The position numbers and the translations under genes are program-made. Positions 1 through 11,280 of a stretch of DNA of 64,000 nucleotides are shown here, piece by piece. Source of the stretch: Atherinomorus stipes (lineage: Eukaryota > Chordata > Actinopteri > Atheriniformes > Atherinidae). How positions within the stretch are numbered: the first letter of the stretch is position 1; each line of letters begins with the position of its first letter. The stretch spans positions 62,001-126,000 of the forward strand of contig JALJCO010010250.1 of the NCBI GenBank assembly GCA_023101725.1, in the 5' to 3' direction. The notes beneath the pieces were generated by a model that made no database searches, was not told the origin of the DNA, and saw only the letters and a program-made list of their open reading frames with translations.

Positions 1-7
1 TCTTTAA

Positions 8-539
8 AGGTACAGTATGTAAAAAAAAAATAAAAATCAAAGGTCAGTGGCAGAAAAATGTGATATATAATCCAAAACTGTGTTTCTACTGATGTGTAAT
101 CGCTGCACTAGAATAGCTGTTACATGTTTATTTTCGTAGAATGAGTAATTTATATCTACTTGATAGGCGATGCATATACATGGAGGCTACCATATTTGTT
201 CCACCATTTTCACTACGGTGTCCCTGAATGAACAAAACTATGCGAGTGAAGTCAGAACCCACTGAACTTTAAAACTGCTGTACCAGCTTTGTTTAATGGG
301 AATTAGAGACTGTTTGGGATCAGTAATGCATTAAAAGTCACTAAAAGTAGTTACTCGTAGTACAGTCATAGCTACACCTGAGACCACTGGATCCACTTTC
401 TGCGACAATTATGGCCACTAATGGCCACCGTAGATTCAGAACAGTGCTTGGAATATGAAGTCATTTGAAAGAAAACATCTTTTATTTCCAATACCCATCT
501 TTACCACTAGATGTCAGTAATTCTTACATACTGTACCTT
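8..539. mobile_element. TTAA-flanked MITE (family I)
   Basis: Inverted ends: AGGTACAGTATGTAA on the left and TTACATACTGTACCT on the right. TTAA lies outside both ends (4-7 and 540-543). No transposase-like frame is visible, so this is a non-autonomous element. TTAA target duplications are typical of the Kolobok and piggyBac superfamilies; assignment between them is inference. Confidence 0.75.
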
Positions 540-543
540 TTAA

Positions 544-1659
544 GTAATTTTGTCTTATTTTGAGTGTGATGAGATTTTTGAGTAAAAATGAGAGAAATAT
601 ACTTGCTAAGATTTGAGTTTTTGTAGTGCATGATGCTGAAATAGAAGCTGCAAATCAATCAAATTGATCAGATCAACTTTTTCTCCCCTTGGGGGCATTT
701 TTCTGGAGCCAAAGTGCTGCAGAAGCTGCAGCTTCTATATGAAACCCAGGCCGAGTGTCAGAGTGAAGCTGAAAAAGCGTGACTGATAAAGAGATTAATT
801 TCACACCTGTCAGCTCTGCCTGATGGCCAAGTCCAGGGAACAGGAGGCGTGAAGGGTCAAAAAGTTTCAGCATCTTCGTGGCTGTTTGAATTCAGCCTGA
901 GATTCAAAGTCTGAAGCATCCTGCCTCTGACATCCATCTGTACCCATGTTCTCCAGCACAGTGGAGGAAAACATCCTCATGATATTCATGATGACTGTTC
1001 AGCCTCCACACACATCATTACCCTGTTTCACTCATACATGTTTACTCCCCTGTTCAATAACTTAATCACTGATTAGTTCATGAACTGTCACGTTTCTGGG
1101 ATTGAATAATCTCATTGATCCATTTCAAAGCCGGCAGTCCAGGCAGGTCCTGCAGCCAGTTCCTTATGTAATGAAATGACTTCAGGTTATTATGACTTCA
1201 GCTGTGATAGAACGACATATTTTACTAGTGCATTGGTTTTTAAAAGTATATGTTTGTATTTTCATGATTTCATCAGTAGGCGTATGTGAACGTATTTCAT
1301 ATTTGTATATATTATCATTTATTTGCTGCAAAAATAGATTCTACAACAATTTGTGAGCATCGGTCTTGGAATCACGTGAGTTCCCGTTTAATAAATGATA
1401 AGAGAGATGGCTGGTGTGCTGCGAGCTGCAGACATGCTTCTGAAACATGATTATCACCAGCTGAGCTCCTCCTTCCGTGACTCTGGGACTACTTGCTGTG
1501 TAAACGGTCTTTCTGTTGGAACTGTGTGTTGCAGTGCTGTTCTATCTCCCATCAGCCTCAAACAGAAAAGCTACTGAATATTCCAGCCTTGCAGTCAGTC
1601 CGTATGGGATTTCCTGGTGTATCTACATTAAATGATCAATAATAGGTATGCTTAATATT
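544..1659. other. no gene seen
   Basis: Intergenic or intronic sequence of mixed composition. Only short chance frames are present, and I recognise no repeat, RNA gene or exon. Confidence 0.5.
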
Positions 1660-1899
1660 GGCTTTTTTCAAAAACTGATACCAGTGTTGTCTAACTCTGA
1701 ATTTCCAATATCGACGCAGACAGCTGTGAGGTTGTATCTTTCAAATTTTGACAGATACAACAAAAGTGTTGGCTCACCTGCCTTGACTCACATATGAGCT
1801 TACTGTGCCATCCCATTCCTAATCCATATGTGGCAGTTGATGGTCCTGTCGTCACGCCTCCGAGTGATCATGCGTCCAGGCTACTCGGCCACTGGCATG

Positions 1900-1971
1900 T
1901 CCCTTTGGCTGGATGGTTAGCGTGCATGACTCTCACCTGGGAGTCTGGGGATCAAATCCCACCTGGGCCCT
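1900..1971 (+). repeat. tRNA-derived SINE head or tRNA pseudogene
   Basis: An A-box-like TGGCTGGATGG lies at 1906-1916 and a B-box-like GGATCAAATCC at 1949-1959. The spacing is tRNA-like, with an anticodon-arm-like GACTC/GAGTC pair between them. The acceptor stem does not pair well, so it is probably a SINE head or dead tRNA copy. CTC in the loop region hints at a Glu tRNA origin, but weakly. Confidence 0.45.
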
Positions 1972-2152
1972 CTGTTGCGTACCTTGCCACACATATATGA
2001 CGTTGGTCCACCTTTGCAGCTAGAACAGCTTCAACTCTTCTGGGAAGGCTGTCCATAAGGTTCAGGAGTGTTTATGGGAATTTTTGACCATTCTTCCAGG
2101 AGCACATTTGTGAGGTCACACTCTGATGTTGGATGGGAAGGCCTGGCTCTCC

Positions 2153-2916
2153 GGCCCAATCCCAAACCGCCCCCTACACACTACCACTATCAAGTGTCAC
2201 TCCCAAGGAAGTCACACTCACAGCTATGGGGGGGGGGCGCTTTGATTGGAGGTGGAGGGTGTAAATGAGAATGAGACGCCCTCTTCCCTCCACTGGAAAA
2301 GGAAAGCAGTCATCAACGTATCAACACAAATAATCTGTGTGGAAATACCAACTCACACTCATGTGTGAAGAACAATGTTTTATTTTAAAGAAATAATAAT
2401 GATAACGATCCTAAACAATTAAATAAATGATAAAATTATTATCATTATACTGGGCCTAATAATTACTATTACTAATTATTATTATTACTACTACGACTAT
2501 TAATCATAATTTATTATTATAATTATAATAATTATTATTATTGTGCCAATAAGAGGATTATGATCCTCTTTTCTCGCTAAAATGTTCCCTGCCATGAGTG
2601 CCAATAGTTTGAGGAAAACCTGCAGTGCAGCCGTCCCCCATAAAATAACTATTTGGGATTTTCTATCAGTATTGACAAACGTGGATGACACGTGTGGAAC
2701 TCACGTGCAGAACACGGCTGTTTCCTCCTCCATTTAGCCGTTGCACCCGTTGCAAAATTCTAGTGAGTCTGCACTGATGCAGACTTGCTGATTACGGGCT
2801 GAACAGTCCACTCGCCCTCCACCTACGTGGTTTGGGACGGCCCCTAATATGGTGGAGCCTCCGCGGGAACATGCAAACGGAGGGGTGGTGTTTAGGGGCC
2901 GGTTTGGGACTGGGCC
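2153..2916. mobile_element. MITE nested in the Tc1 relic
   Basis: Ends are inverted: GGCCCAATCCCAAACCGCCC on the left, and the complement of the right end reads GGCCCAGTCCCAAACCGGCC. The interior has an AT-rich ATT/TAA stretch (2450-2545) and no transposase. It splits the Tc1 sequence between AAGGCCTGGCTC and TCCGCTCTAATT, which would otherwise be adjacent. I could not read a clear target duplication, so the superfamily is open. Confidence 0.7.
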
Positions 2917-3168
2917 TCAGTCTCCGCTCTAATTAATCCCAAAGGTGTTCTATGGGGTTGAGGTCAGGACTCTGTGCAGGCCAGTCCAGTTCCTCCACAC
3001 CAGACTGCATCCAGGTCTTTATGGACCTGCTTTGTGCGCTGGTACACAGTCATGTTGGAAGAGGAAGGGTCCAGCTCCAAACTGTCCCCACAAAGTTGGG
3101 AGCATGGAATTGTCCAGAACGTCCTTGTATGCTGAAGCATTCAGAGTTTCTCTCACTGGAACTAAAGT

Positions 3169-3629
3169 CCCGTTTCCACCAGCGGGTCAGGCTGGATCGG
3201 TCCACGTGTTTTTGCGTCTCCACAGATAAAAACTGGGACGGGTACCCTTATATCCAACCTGACCCAGCCTACTTTTTGGTACCCTTTGGTAGGGGTACTG
3301 ACCTAACCGATCCGGACCAAAGAGGTGGGGCTAATACACAGCAACCCGTGGATTCGTTGAATGATCCGTCACTTCCCGCTTGACCCGACGTAAAAACAAA
3401 GCAGTGTCGACTCCTTTTGTTTCTGTCACGTGTGGTGAGGTGCTTTGGTTAGAAGGTGTTGCACGGTGATGATGTCATGTGATCACGTAGCAGCGCTATC
3501 CGGTTAATACTCTGCCTCCAGGGTAAGAGGACAGTGTGGGGACGCAACGTAAAAATCAACACATCCGTACCAAAACCCACCCGATCTGGCCTGGCCTGAC
3601 CCGACCCAGACCCGCGGGTGGAAGCAGGG
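3169..3629. mobile_element. MITE with CCCGTTTCCACC ends, nested in the Tc1 relic
   Basis: The left end CCCGTTTCCACCAGCGGGTC and the complement of the right end CCCTGCTTCCACCCGCGGGT form imperfect inverted repeats. It interrupts the Tc1 text ACTAA/GGGACCAAGCCC. Candidate duplications ACTAAAGT and CTTAAGGG are too diverged to prove a length. A similar end (CTGGTGGAAACAGAGTA) is seen near 63450. Confidence 0.65.
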
Positions 3630-4170
3630 CTTAAGGGACCAAGCCCAGCTCCTGACAAACAACCCCACACCATAATCCCCCCTCTACCAAACTTTACACT
3701 TGGCACAATCCAGTAAGACAAGTACCGTTGTCACGGCAACCGCCAAACCCAGACTCCTCCATCAGATTGCCAGATGGAGAAGCGTGATTGGTCCCTCCAG
3801 AGAACGCCTCCACTTTTTTCACAAATGTTTGTAAAAACAGTCTGCATGCCGAGCTGCTTCATTTATACACCTGTGGCCATGGAAGTGATGGAACACCTGA
3901 TTCCCATCATTTGGTTGGGTGAGCAAATACTTTTGGTAATATAGTGTATATTCTACTCCAAAAGCAAATGTCCCCAGATGTCCTTAACTCAGCCAGAGGA
4001 GTTCATTTTGGACATCTGGCTGCCAGATATCAGATACTAGCAGGTATTAGCCAACATGTGGCGGATTCTAGTGTTTCTGACAACTTGGTTACTTAACCAG
4101 AATCTTAAAACCAGACATAAGTCTCACTCTAAAAGGAATGCTGGGATATGAAGTTCTTCCACTATAACAG

Positions 4171-4488
4171 ACTTTTCATGCGTTCCAGTTGTCTGAACTC
4201 GTTTTTTCTGAGGTAACTTTGGGCTGAACTGGCGTCATGAACTCGTTTTTCTCAGCTGTGACCTCATAATTTGCAGAGGACCTCGAGATTGCAGATTTAA
4301 AGACGGCTGCGTTCAGTACCATTGTTGTGTTTATTATACTTTTATAGGCCTATAAGATATTTTCTGTTCATAAGTTTCAAGTGTAAACAGCACCGGGTTG
4401 TTATTGAATTTTTCTGTCTCTCAGCGGTCTTTTTTTTTTAACTTTAAACGCTGCGTGAAAAATGTGTTGTTTGTTAAACACACACTAA
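4171..4488. other. no gene seen
   Basis: Tail of the interspersed repeat shared with 35.1 kb, then unremarkable T-rich sequence up to the next transposon. Confidence 0.5.
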
Positions 4489-5068
4489 GGCCTGGGATAT
4501 ACTTGCTGTTGGCGACGCGTCCGCGTACGCATCATGGCGCCCACGCACTCCCAGCGTACCTACGGCATGTAGGTCGCTCGCGTTGACGCGAGGTAACGTG
4601 CCACATGCGCGTGGTGCAATATTGACTTGAACGCTAGAGGTGCTCGTGCGTACAAAAAGCGTGAACACGAGGTCAACACAATGGCAAACACAATGGCGTC
4701 GGCGAGTAGTTTTGAAGAGCGTCTCTCAGACCTGGTCCGAAACTACAGACACTTATATGATATTTCCTCCCCGTTGCACACGTCCTCTTTTTCTTTCGCA
4801 GTAGCAAAAGTAAAATGATCGTTTCTCCTTCGAGAGCAATAACATTGTCCATTTTCCACATACACCTGGGTCGTTCACGTATGCCCCGGAAAAACAATCT
4901 GACCGGCAGACGGACCTTTTTACATTCTCATGAAGTGCTGTGTACTCCTCCTAGCGGTGGCCTCCGGTATTGAGCGTTTCGGCCGCGAAGCGCTGCAGCA
5001 AGTATATTCACAGACGACGCAGACCGCTTGCGTGAACGTTTGCGTCCACAGCAAGTATATCCCAGGCC
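4489..5068 (+). mobile_element. PIF/Harbinger-like element with a MADF-domain remnant
   Basis: Terminal inverted repeats GGCCTGGGATATACTTGCTG and CAGCAAGTATATCCCAGGCC are perfect over 20 bases. They are flanked by the 3-bp duplication TAA (4486-4488 and 5069-5071), the hallmark of PIF/Harbinger insertion. Inside, a frame with ATGs at 4681 and 4693 reads FEERLSDLVRNYRHLYDIS, matching the start of a MADF domain. Harbinger elements encode such a MADF or Myb/SANT-like DNA-binding protein besides the transposase. The frame stops at 4818, so only the N-terminal part of the domain remains. No transposase remains. Confidence 0.8.
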
Positions 5069-5071
5069 TAA

Positions 5072-6314
5072 AACTGGCTGCTCATGCTGATATTGTTACG
5101 TCTGTTTAATTTTTTTTAGCTTGTACTGTAGTTGTAGATGCTCACAAATAGGATGTTCCTGCTGGTGCAACTGGAACGTAAAATACCTGGTAATGACATC
5201 ACCAACTTGCGTCTGCTCGGAATCCCGAGACAACTGGCAAAAACCGATTCTGATATTTACCGATATCGCATTTTAATGCCGATATCAGCTGATAACATCA
5301 GTAGGCCGATAATACCGGACATCTTTAATTCATATTATATGTTAAACTTCCGGGTTGCTGCTGATGCCAGAACACAACTGTCCTCGTCCAGCTCAGAAAG
5401 CAGCAAACTGCAGATGAAGAACGTTTTACCAGCTCAGGCTGAAAGCTGATGAGGAAACTTTCTGATGTAATCAGCCTGTCAGCGTGTTTATCTGGATGTA
5501 ATCTGATTACATCCATGTGTGAATGTTTGCTTGTCTTAAGTATTTGTTTTCTGGTCCACATGGAGTATATTAGTGGATGTGTTTCTGTTTCCATGGCAAC
5601 AACAAGGACTATTTTCCTTCTCGGACCCCCTTGAACAATAATGTGTGAAAAGTCACTGCTAACAGTTTTATGTCCCTTCGTTAGCTAGTGACCTCTCATT
5701 TCCCATCAGAGACGTCCTCTTCTCGCTGCCTTCTTCTTGTCCTGTATCCTCTTTCTTTCCTCCTCAACTCATTTGGGGTTTAGTGTAGTAATTTGGCCAT
5801 TAATTAGGTTTTGGAGAGCTCAATCAGATGACACCAATGGTAAGCAACTCTTCTGTTGCCATGGATACTCATCATAATAGATCTTTAAAGAGTGCAGTGT
5901 CAGAAGAGAAACCATTTGAGCAGCAAAACCAGCATGGAAAGTCAAAAATGACACTACGATCTGAGCCTTCAGGGAGAAGCCCTGACTCTCTTACATACAT
6001 GTAATGAAAACATTTGTGGTTTATTTTAATGTTCCTGAAGCTAAAATCTTGTGAGTTCAAGTCAGAGAAGCAACATCTGGGGGAAATCAGGAAAAACGAG
6101 TCGCATGGACTGATCCTGACTTTAACTGGAACTCTGGCTGGTCTGAACTTGTGTAATAAGTTTTTGAAAGAAACTTTGTGAAGGATTACCGACAAAGCTA
6201 AAAGTTCTCACTGGATCTGTCCGATTTAAAAAATATATATAAAAAGCAACTGATTTACACTCAATATCATTTTAGGCTTCAATAAACCTGGTCTGAACCA
6301 GATCTGAAAGGTTT
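5072..6314. other. no gene seen
   Basis: A short stretch at 5240-5325 (CCGATATCGC, GCCGATATCAGC) looks like decayed hAT-type terminal sequence. The remainder shows no exon, RNA gene or recognisable repeat. Confidence 0.45.
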
Positions 6315-6423
6315 ATAACAAGTAGGACTGTCACAAACGGTTATTTTGATAATCGACTAGTCACCGATTATTTTGGTGAATAGTCGACTAATTGGATTAT
6401 ACAGAAACTGTAGCATATTTGCA

Positions 6424-6496
6424 GTACCAGTCAAAAGTTTGGACACTTTCTCATTGAATCTAATCAAAAAACGTGTTCAAACATTTGACTGTGTGT
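6424..6496. mobile_element. Tc1-type terminal palindrome inside the hAT element
   Basis: ACCAGTCAAAAGTTTGGACAC and, inverted, GTTCAAACATTTGACTG are close to the well-known fish Tc1 terminus. The same palindrome sits at the same internal place in the hAT copies at 19.1 kb and 22.0 kb, so it was inserted before the hAT MITE multiplied. Confidence 0.6.
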
Positions 6497-6601
6497 GTTA
6501 ATTTATGTCAATGTACAGTTTAAGAGAAGATGACCAGACAGAAAGGCGGACAAGGCAGCGGAAGGTATGGAGGCAATTTTGAGAGGAAAAACAAAGATTA
6601 A

Positions 6602-8714
6602 AGGGGAAGTTCAGGATTTTTGACATAGAGCCTCATTTTTGAGTGAGCCAGGGTCCTACTTATCACTGAAGACAGTTTAAACATGTTTCATCCCATTATT
6701 CTAGTTCCAGGAGGTCGCCGATGCTAATGCTAGTGTAAGTCAATGGGAAACTACTAGCCTGTCATTAAAACCAATCTGATCCACTCCACAGAACATCCGA
6801 GGCAAATCTGTGTAAATGTTGTGTTAAACTAGTAAACTTGTGTGTTAAACAAGTAAAACTAGCCTTGTATGACAAATTTGGATTACATAATGAGCAGGGG
6901 TTAAAGTCGGATTTGACAGATGGGGGGCCCTAAAATTCGGTGTGGTGGTGCAGTCGGGAAAATTGTGGAAAATTTTTACAAATTTTTAAAAATGATATCA
7001 AGACCTGTACTAGTTGTATTTGCTGGGTTAGCATCTAGCTAACTAATATGGAGAAATACAGTAAACTAAGCCAAAAATAAGGCTTGGACAAAGATTAGAT
7101 GCAGTGCTGCAGTAGGCTGTGACCTTGGCTTTCAGTCCCTAATCATAGAAAAAATATGAAATTCATCAAGTGATAGTGAATTTACAAAAGGGACACATTT
7201 CAAATTGGCAGTGACAAGAAGAGCAAAGGATGGAGGAAAAAGTCTCTTCTTTGCTCTGAGAGGCCTCATCAGAGCATCACAGGAGCCGATGAAGAGTTAA
7301 AACATGAAATAATCCATCTGAAGTCAATGTGGACAATTTTCATAAAATAACATCATGGTTTTACTTAAACAACATTGTAACTCCATGGACTTTTCACTGG
7401 CTTATTTGTCTTTTTCAAACCAATCCTGACCTTTAAAGTAATCAATGATTCTTCATTTGTGGGGGAGCTGAGGGGAGCTTCCTCCCCAGATAAGCAGAGG
7501 TGCTCCTCTTGACACATTCAGCTGATTCTCTGTGGGGGGATCCTCAAACACCGTTCACTTTAAGGTCATATTTAATTTATCCATAAATTTTCTCTTATCA
7601 AGCAGCATCCACCATTGAGCACCACCTGTGTAGCAGATCTGACACTTTTCTCATATCGATACTTGATGACAGCGTGCACAGCTTTACCCAAACTGGAGCC
7701 TGCAGATCATTTTAAGGGGTTGCCAGATTATTGTAAAACTAATAAAATAATACATAATAATATAAGATCTGCCAAAGATATGTTGTAATCAAGGGAGATT
7801 AATCTGTGAATTTAACACATATTCTTTTTCTTTTTTTCAACTAAACTACTGATACCAAAGCCACCTTAAAAAATGAGTGATCTCTGGCCCATCAACTCAC
7901 TCCTCACATTGTCACACATTTAATTAGATGTAATTTGGCGTCGCTTCTCTGAGCAGATGTTTATCTGATGGCAGAATTACCATGGCTTTAAATCCGTCTG
8001 ATTTAAATGGTTTATTTATTTGACCAAGGCAGTGAAGCTGAGGCAGCCCAACCCCAAGATGAAGGAGCTCAGACCTGAGGTGGAGGAGCTGAGCTCCTGT
8101 GGGCTCCTGCCCACTTTAACCCCTGATATTGAGGAACTAGTTTCTTACCAGCAGTGGAATGATATACTTTGCTTCTGGGTGGTAGTGTTACTACCTTTGT
8201 CAGTGTATTCCAGCTCATAGAGATACGGTGACAGTTAGTTTGATGAAAAAAATTTTGAAATCATCTTCAAAATCCGACATATCCTCATGCCTTTCAGATG
8301 TGGCCGTAGTTTTGACTGTATATTTGTGGAATCAAATTCCTTCATGCATGTAGCAGCAGATGACATCACTCCACTGCCAAATACAGAAAGTTAAACTTTG
8401 TAAAGTGTCTCAGCAGCAACAATCAAAATGCAACAAAATGCAGGTTAGTTTATTTGTAACATTTTTCTTTTACTACGACATTTACACAGATAGTTTTAAG
8501 TTATAAATGATTTGCCTCGGATGTTCAGTGGAATGGTTAAGATTGTTTTAATGACAAGCTAGCAGATTCCTATTGACTTACACTAGCATTAGCATCGGTG
8601 ACCTCCTGAAACGACAATAACGGAATGAAATATGATGAAACTGTCTCCAGTGATAAGCAGGACCCTGGCTCACTCAAAAATGAGGCCCTGTGTCAAAAAT
8701 CCTGAACTTCCCCT
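6602..8714 (-). mobile_element. TTAA-flanked element with long inverted repeats (family A, copy 1)
   Basis: Ends AGGGGAAGTTCAGGATTTTT and AAAATCCTGAACTTCCCC(T) are flanked by TTAA (6598-6601, 8715-8718). The inverted repeats extend over roughly 200 bases each side, including AGTGAGCCAGGGTCCTAC and CTAATGCTAG. The middle holds 6895-7450, which also occurs near 29.6-31.2 kb, and a minus-strand coding-like stretch (about 8230-8320) conserved with copy 2 at 24465-25317. Confidence 0.8.
6895..7450 (+). repeat. repeat shared, inverted, with 29.6-31.2 kb
   Basis: Stretches such as AGTCGGGAAAATTGTG and AAGACCTGTA recur in reverse complement near 31080-31175, and GATTAGGGACTGAA near 29860 matches the reverse complement of TTCAGTCCCTAATC near 7115. 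The second copy is interrupted by a Tc1-like element. Family unknown. Confidence 0.6.
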
Positions 8715-8803
8715 TTAAAGACGATAAACGATTAGCCGATTATGAAATTAGTCGTCGACTATCAGTTGATTAATCGACGAATCGCGGCAGCCCTAATAAC
8801 AAT

Positions 8804-9491
8804 TAACTATTAACTGGGAGAAATGGAGCAAAGAGCAACAGCAGTATCCAGACGGTTGTCACCAACAAGTCCAAAAGTCTGGTTCTGATGGTGTTGGGTC
8901 AGGTCAGGGTTGGAAGTTTTCTAGAAGAAAACAACCACATTCTGCTACATCCCTGCAGCATGCCTGAGGAAGAAGAGGGCACCGGCCTGAGGAAGAGGAG
9001 GGCACTGGCCTGCCTCAGTCCTGACCTGTTGGAGCATTTAGGAACAACCATGATCCCACACCTGAGTGTGTTTGCAGGATTAGAACAAAATATCACTTGA
9101 AACTCTTATTACATGTTTAGTTGATTACTGGTTTCTGCACGTGGGACAGGTTAGGCTACGTTATAAATTGTTCTTCTGTGCACTTCTTTTCATTCAGGTG
9201 TTTGAGATTTGTGTTTTTAGTGATTGTTTTGTTTGGAAAACAAAGAAATAAATTCATGAAAAAAAAAAAAAACTCCCAACGAACTCTTCATAAATGTCTT
9301 AAAGATTTACTGTCCTGACACTTTATGTTTGGAGTTTAAGATTTAACAGAGTGGTTAATGTAATAATCATAACTTCCCACTACAAATAATGGCAAACTAC
9401 CAGGTAAACAATGTTAATGTACAGTAAATTATGACGTTATGTAATGCAGTTTTATAGAGTAAGACGAAATAAACGTGTTACAGATTGTTTT

Positions 9492-9494
<3 letters not shown>
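8804..9494. other. no gene seen
   Basis: A short repeated GAGGAAGAGGAGGGCAC motif is near 8975-9008. An A13 run lies at 9259. No exon or element is recognised. Confidence 0.45.
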
Positions 9495-9522
<28 letters not shown>

Positions 9523-9523
9523 C
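9495..9523 (+). repeat. (TG)n microsatellite
   Basis: An uninterrupted TG run of about 14 units lies just upstream of the GC-rich candidate first exon. Confidence 0.9.
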
Positions 9524-9569
9524 TTCCAGCCGGTCCAGTCTGTCTGGTCTGACGTCCCCTTACGCTGCT

Positions 9570-9957
9570 GATACGTCACACTAACGATGCGGAAGTCGAA
9601 GTCACCGTGGAGAACATAAACTAATGTCAAGGAGCCGCCTGGAAAATCAAGGAAAGAAGCGAAAAAGCGAAAGAAAGAGAAGCGGGAGCAGAGGAGCAGA
9701 CAGCGGACCCTGCGGACACTTCACCCCCGACTGCACCCTCACTGCTGCCCGCTGAGGAACGCGGCTCTCAGCCTGTCGTTACCGTTACTACTACTCCAGT
9801 TACATCTGCCCTCCGTGGCCATCGGACCGCCCGTTACCGACACCGTCATCCATCAGATGGACCGACCAGACGAGCCAGAATCCTCGTCGGGACTGCTTTG
9901 GTGTTTGACGGGTCGCTAGAAGCTGCAGGATCCGCGGCATCCCATCGTCTCCCGGAG
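9570..9957 (+). promoter_or_regulatory. candidate promoter and noncoding first exon
   Basis: A CpG-containing, GC-richer block (CGGAAGT ETS-like site near 9590, many CGs from 9650 to 9955) stands out in AT-rich surroundings. It ends CCCGGAG followed by the near-perfect donor GTAAGT at 9958. No long open frame runs through it, which fits a 5' UTR exon. The only gene downstream on this strand is the EFA6/PSD gene, so I infer it is a distal first exon of that gene. The transcription start is not determined, and it could belong to an unseen noncoding transcript. Confidence 0.5.
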
Positions 9958-10755
9958 GTAAGTGGACGGTAAACGGAAGTCCTTTGAAAAACATCTCAAT
10001 TTAAATTGATTTCTCTTTGATCAAATTACTGAGGCGCCCGAACAGAAACTGAAGTTTTAACCGGTGTAAAAGCATCTCCTCAGTAACTCGGCATTCATGT
10101 GATTCCAGTAAAAAGCGGCTTCTTCCAGGAATATTTCTACTTTTACAACATTCCTGCTCCCTAAATTACGGTCCACCCTGCTGAGCGGTGCCAACGGCAG
10201 CGAGTCTGTTGGAAAAGTCGACATTTCAGCGAGGAAAAGGCGGCTTGGTTGTTTATTTACGTGCTGGATTATAAAATAATCCCTCATGACTGAAAGAAGA
10301 GTCGAATAACGCAGGAAGCGATGCGGACTGAGGACTTTTCCCGGGGGGAATAAAAACACCAGATCCTGAAAGGAGATCTGGTGCCGAGAACAGCGGGAGT
10401 CTGGAGCCGAGAAGCCAAAGAAACAGAAACTGCTTTTAAAACAAAAAACACTCAGTAGTTTTCTGAAAGTGCTTCTGATTGTGTTCATGTTTTTCTGGCT
10501 GAAAATGCGGTAATGTTTGAGCTGAAGCGGCTCCATCAGGATCAGGGATGCGGAAAATCCACTGTGGTCACTTTCAGACATCAGTCTGTTCATGATGGAC
10601 AGAAAAATAAAGAAGACATAAAAACTATAGTGTCACTGAAGAACGAGGAGATTAATGGCGGAGTTTCAAAATCACTTTCAACAAATTACTTTTGTTTATT
10701 TGTTGTTAAAAGAGTTTCTGTTTGTCTGAAAAAAAAAAAAATATATATATATATA
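9958..10755. other. putative 5' intron sequence, no gene seen
   Basis: Begins with the GTAAGT donor. It contains a poly(A)/(AT)n run at 10729-10755. The 178-residue minus-strand frame at 10057-10593 has no recognisable domain and is taken as chance. Confidence 0.45.
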
Positions 10756-11280
10756 CAGTCGTCCTCAAAATGGTTCATACCCTTCCACTGAAGAAAATGC
10801 TTGATTCACAATAGAAATTCAAATTATTAGAAACGAAAGAAACTAATAATAAATAAAAATTTAAAAAAATTAAATTTATTGAAATAAAATATTGCTTTTG
10901 AATTACATTTGAAAATGATAATAATAATAAAAAACAAACAAACAAATGAAACTGTCCCCTGCTCATTAAACAATGGGATGAAATACTTATTAAAAGGTGC
11001 AAAATCTTATTGAACAACACAGAAAACACCTGATTGCAGTGAATGCCTCACTGTGTTGCACAAAATTTTAGCTTAGGAGCTTAGGATGCTGTCTATTACT
11101 TGTTTTATTTTTCGTGTGTTTGTTTTTAATATTTCTGTTGAACCACAATTCAAAATCAATGTCATGAATTTAATAAAATGTAAATTTATTATTACTTTTG
11201 TAATTTTTGAAGTTATTTCACTGACAGCTGATTTTTTTCTGTCTTTAATGGGAGGATATGAATAATTTTGAGGACGACTG
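10756..11280. mobile_element. Tc1/mariner-type MITE
   Basis: Inverted ends CAGTCGTCCTCAAAATGGTT and, at the right, AATAATTTTGAGGACGACTG, with related subterminal sequence (CATACCCTTCC / GGAGGATATG). TA precedes the left end. The right flank is TTTATA, so the duplication is imperfect. The interior is AT-rich with no transposase. Confidence 0.8.

Larger units (their letters stand above)
1994..3953 (-). mobile_element. Tc1/mariner-like relic, interrupted twice
   Basis: Three pieces (1994-2152, 2917-3168, 3630-3953) join into one Tc1-like element. Read on the minus strand, the segment near 2940-2995 encodes [13 protein letters not shown], the region of the third catalytic acidic residue of Tc1 transposases. 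The right end, near 3905-3950, has the ATTTGGTTGGGTGAGCAAAT and TTTTGGTAATATAGTGTA sequences common at this family's termini. The usual left terminal repeat is missing. Frames are broken and two foreign elements sit inside, so it is inactive. Confidence 0.8.
1660..4170 (+). repeat. old interspersed repeat split by a Tc1 insertion
   Basis: The flanks 1660-1765 and 3955-4170 together match a second copy at about 34780-35150. Shared stretches include GACATCTGGCTGCCAGATAT and ACTAGCAGGTATTAG. In the second copy the two halves are contiguous, so the roughly 2.2 kb between them here was inserted later. The family is not identified. Confidence 0.65.
6323..8795. mobile_element. hAT-ended element with a nested TTAA element
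   Basis: Left end TAGGACTGTCACAAACG and right end CGCGGCAGCCCTA are inverted and carry the ATAATCGACTAGTC / GATTAATCGACGAATCG motifs of a common fish hAT MITE family. Flanking 8-mers ATAACAAG (6315-6322) and ATAACAAT (8796-8803) match at 7 of 8 positions, as expected for hAT. About 2.1 kb of the interior is a second transposon. Two other copies lie at 17624-19268 and 21819-22145. Confidence 0.85.

Noticed and set aside
10057..10593. 178-codon minus-strand frame
   Set aside because: No recognisable domain, unusual composition, no splice or promoter context, and it lies downstream of a plus-strand candidate first exon.
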